From contig NC_092575.1 of NCBI RefSeq assembly GCF_037975245.1, forward strand, positions 8,016,001-8,080,000: a stretch of 64,000 bases of DNA. The letters are read 5' to 3'. Under the pieces are notes generated by a model. The model did no database searches and was not told where the DNA came from. It saw only the letters and a list, made by a program, of their open reading frames with translations. Of this stretch, positions 63,656 to 64,000 are shown one piece after another (positions within the stretch are counted from its first letter, which is position 1; every line of letters starts with the position of its first letter). This DNA is from Apostichopus japonicus. Taxonomy: Eukaryota > Echinodermata > Holothuroidea > Aspidochirotida > Stichopodidae. The position numbers and the translations under genes are program-made.

Positions 63656-63798
63656 TGACGTCACCTGGTAACTTTTTACTGAATCAATTTATAAGACAGC
63701 TTCTTGCCTGATCGTGACGTCACAAGCAGTGATTGAACACCGACCGTATCTCGGGGCGAGTTAATGCAAATTAGCATAGAACCTTCAAGAGCACGTGA
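63656..63798. promoter_or_regulatory. CRE, octamer and E-box cluster
   Basis: Two perfect GTGACGTCAC sites (cores at 63656-63663 and 63715-63722) are followed by a perfect octamer ATGCAAAT (63764-63771) and a CACGTG E-box (near 63793), all within about 140 bp of locally CpG-bearing sequence. It may be a promoter or enhancer of a gene right of the window. Inferred from motifs only. Confidence 0.4.
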
Positions 63799-64000
63799 TC
63801 TTCCCGCAGCGTGCATATGAAGGATTATAATGCAAGCCATATCTTTAGATATATACCGTACTCGTAAGTAGGCTATAAGAATTACTTTACATAAGGATTG
63901 ATACGATAAAATGCGACCATGCCTGAGAAGAAGGGTATCGAGGGGGGAGGGGGGGGGGGGTCTGGAGATGCAGCCCGGGCCCGGGGTAAATGCGGGGTGG

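Overview
This window is AT-rich animal nuclear DNA. It has widely spaced exons with GT-AG introns, frequent microsatellites, long C or G homopolymers and decayed transposons. Most open stretches are short and unrecognisable. The one gene I can establish is a Musashi-family RNA-binding protein. Its sequence, together with the repeat style and the repeated octamer TAGGCCTA, suggests a marine invertebrate deuterostome, possibly an echinoderm. That taxonomic placement is inference and needs a database search.

Layout, right to left on the minus strand from about 35.4 kb down to base 1: a CpG-bearing promoter lies at about 35.25-35.43 kb. Four coding exons follow at 34975-35036, 31223-31263, 23519-23600 and 8909-8993. 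They are separated by introns of about 3.7, 7.6 and 14.5 kb, and a fourth intron runs off the left edge. Splice phases (2, 1, 2, 0) agree across all junctions, and the joined exons give 90 residues. These are a short N-terminal tail plus most of the first RNA recognition motif, with both RNP2 and RNP1. The rest of RRM1, RRM2 and the C-terminal part are not in the window.

The introns hold a 27-bp minisatellite (22.2-22.5 kb), a roughly 1.3-kb repeat block (18.8-20.1 kb) dense in nuclear-receptor-like AGGTCA direct repeats, an AGCTACATCTAGCT-type repeat (10.5-10.8 kb), a dispersed-repeat fragment (5.1 kb) and a G-rich polypurine tract (25.9 kb).

From about 35.4 to 64 kb no gene can be named. 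This flank contains an 84-87-bp tandem array, two full-length non-autonomous hAT-like elements with target-site duplications (43.9-45.2 kb, which carries a nested smaller element, and 54.9-55.4 kb), tiny palindromic insertions of about 26 bp with their own duplications, minisatellites at 58.1-59.0 kb, one unrecognised 175-codon ORF (53.5-54.0 kb) and a cluster of CRE, octamer and E-box motifs at the right edge. All motif searches were done by eye, so unspliced or diverged exons lacking obvious motifs could have been missed.
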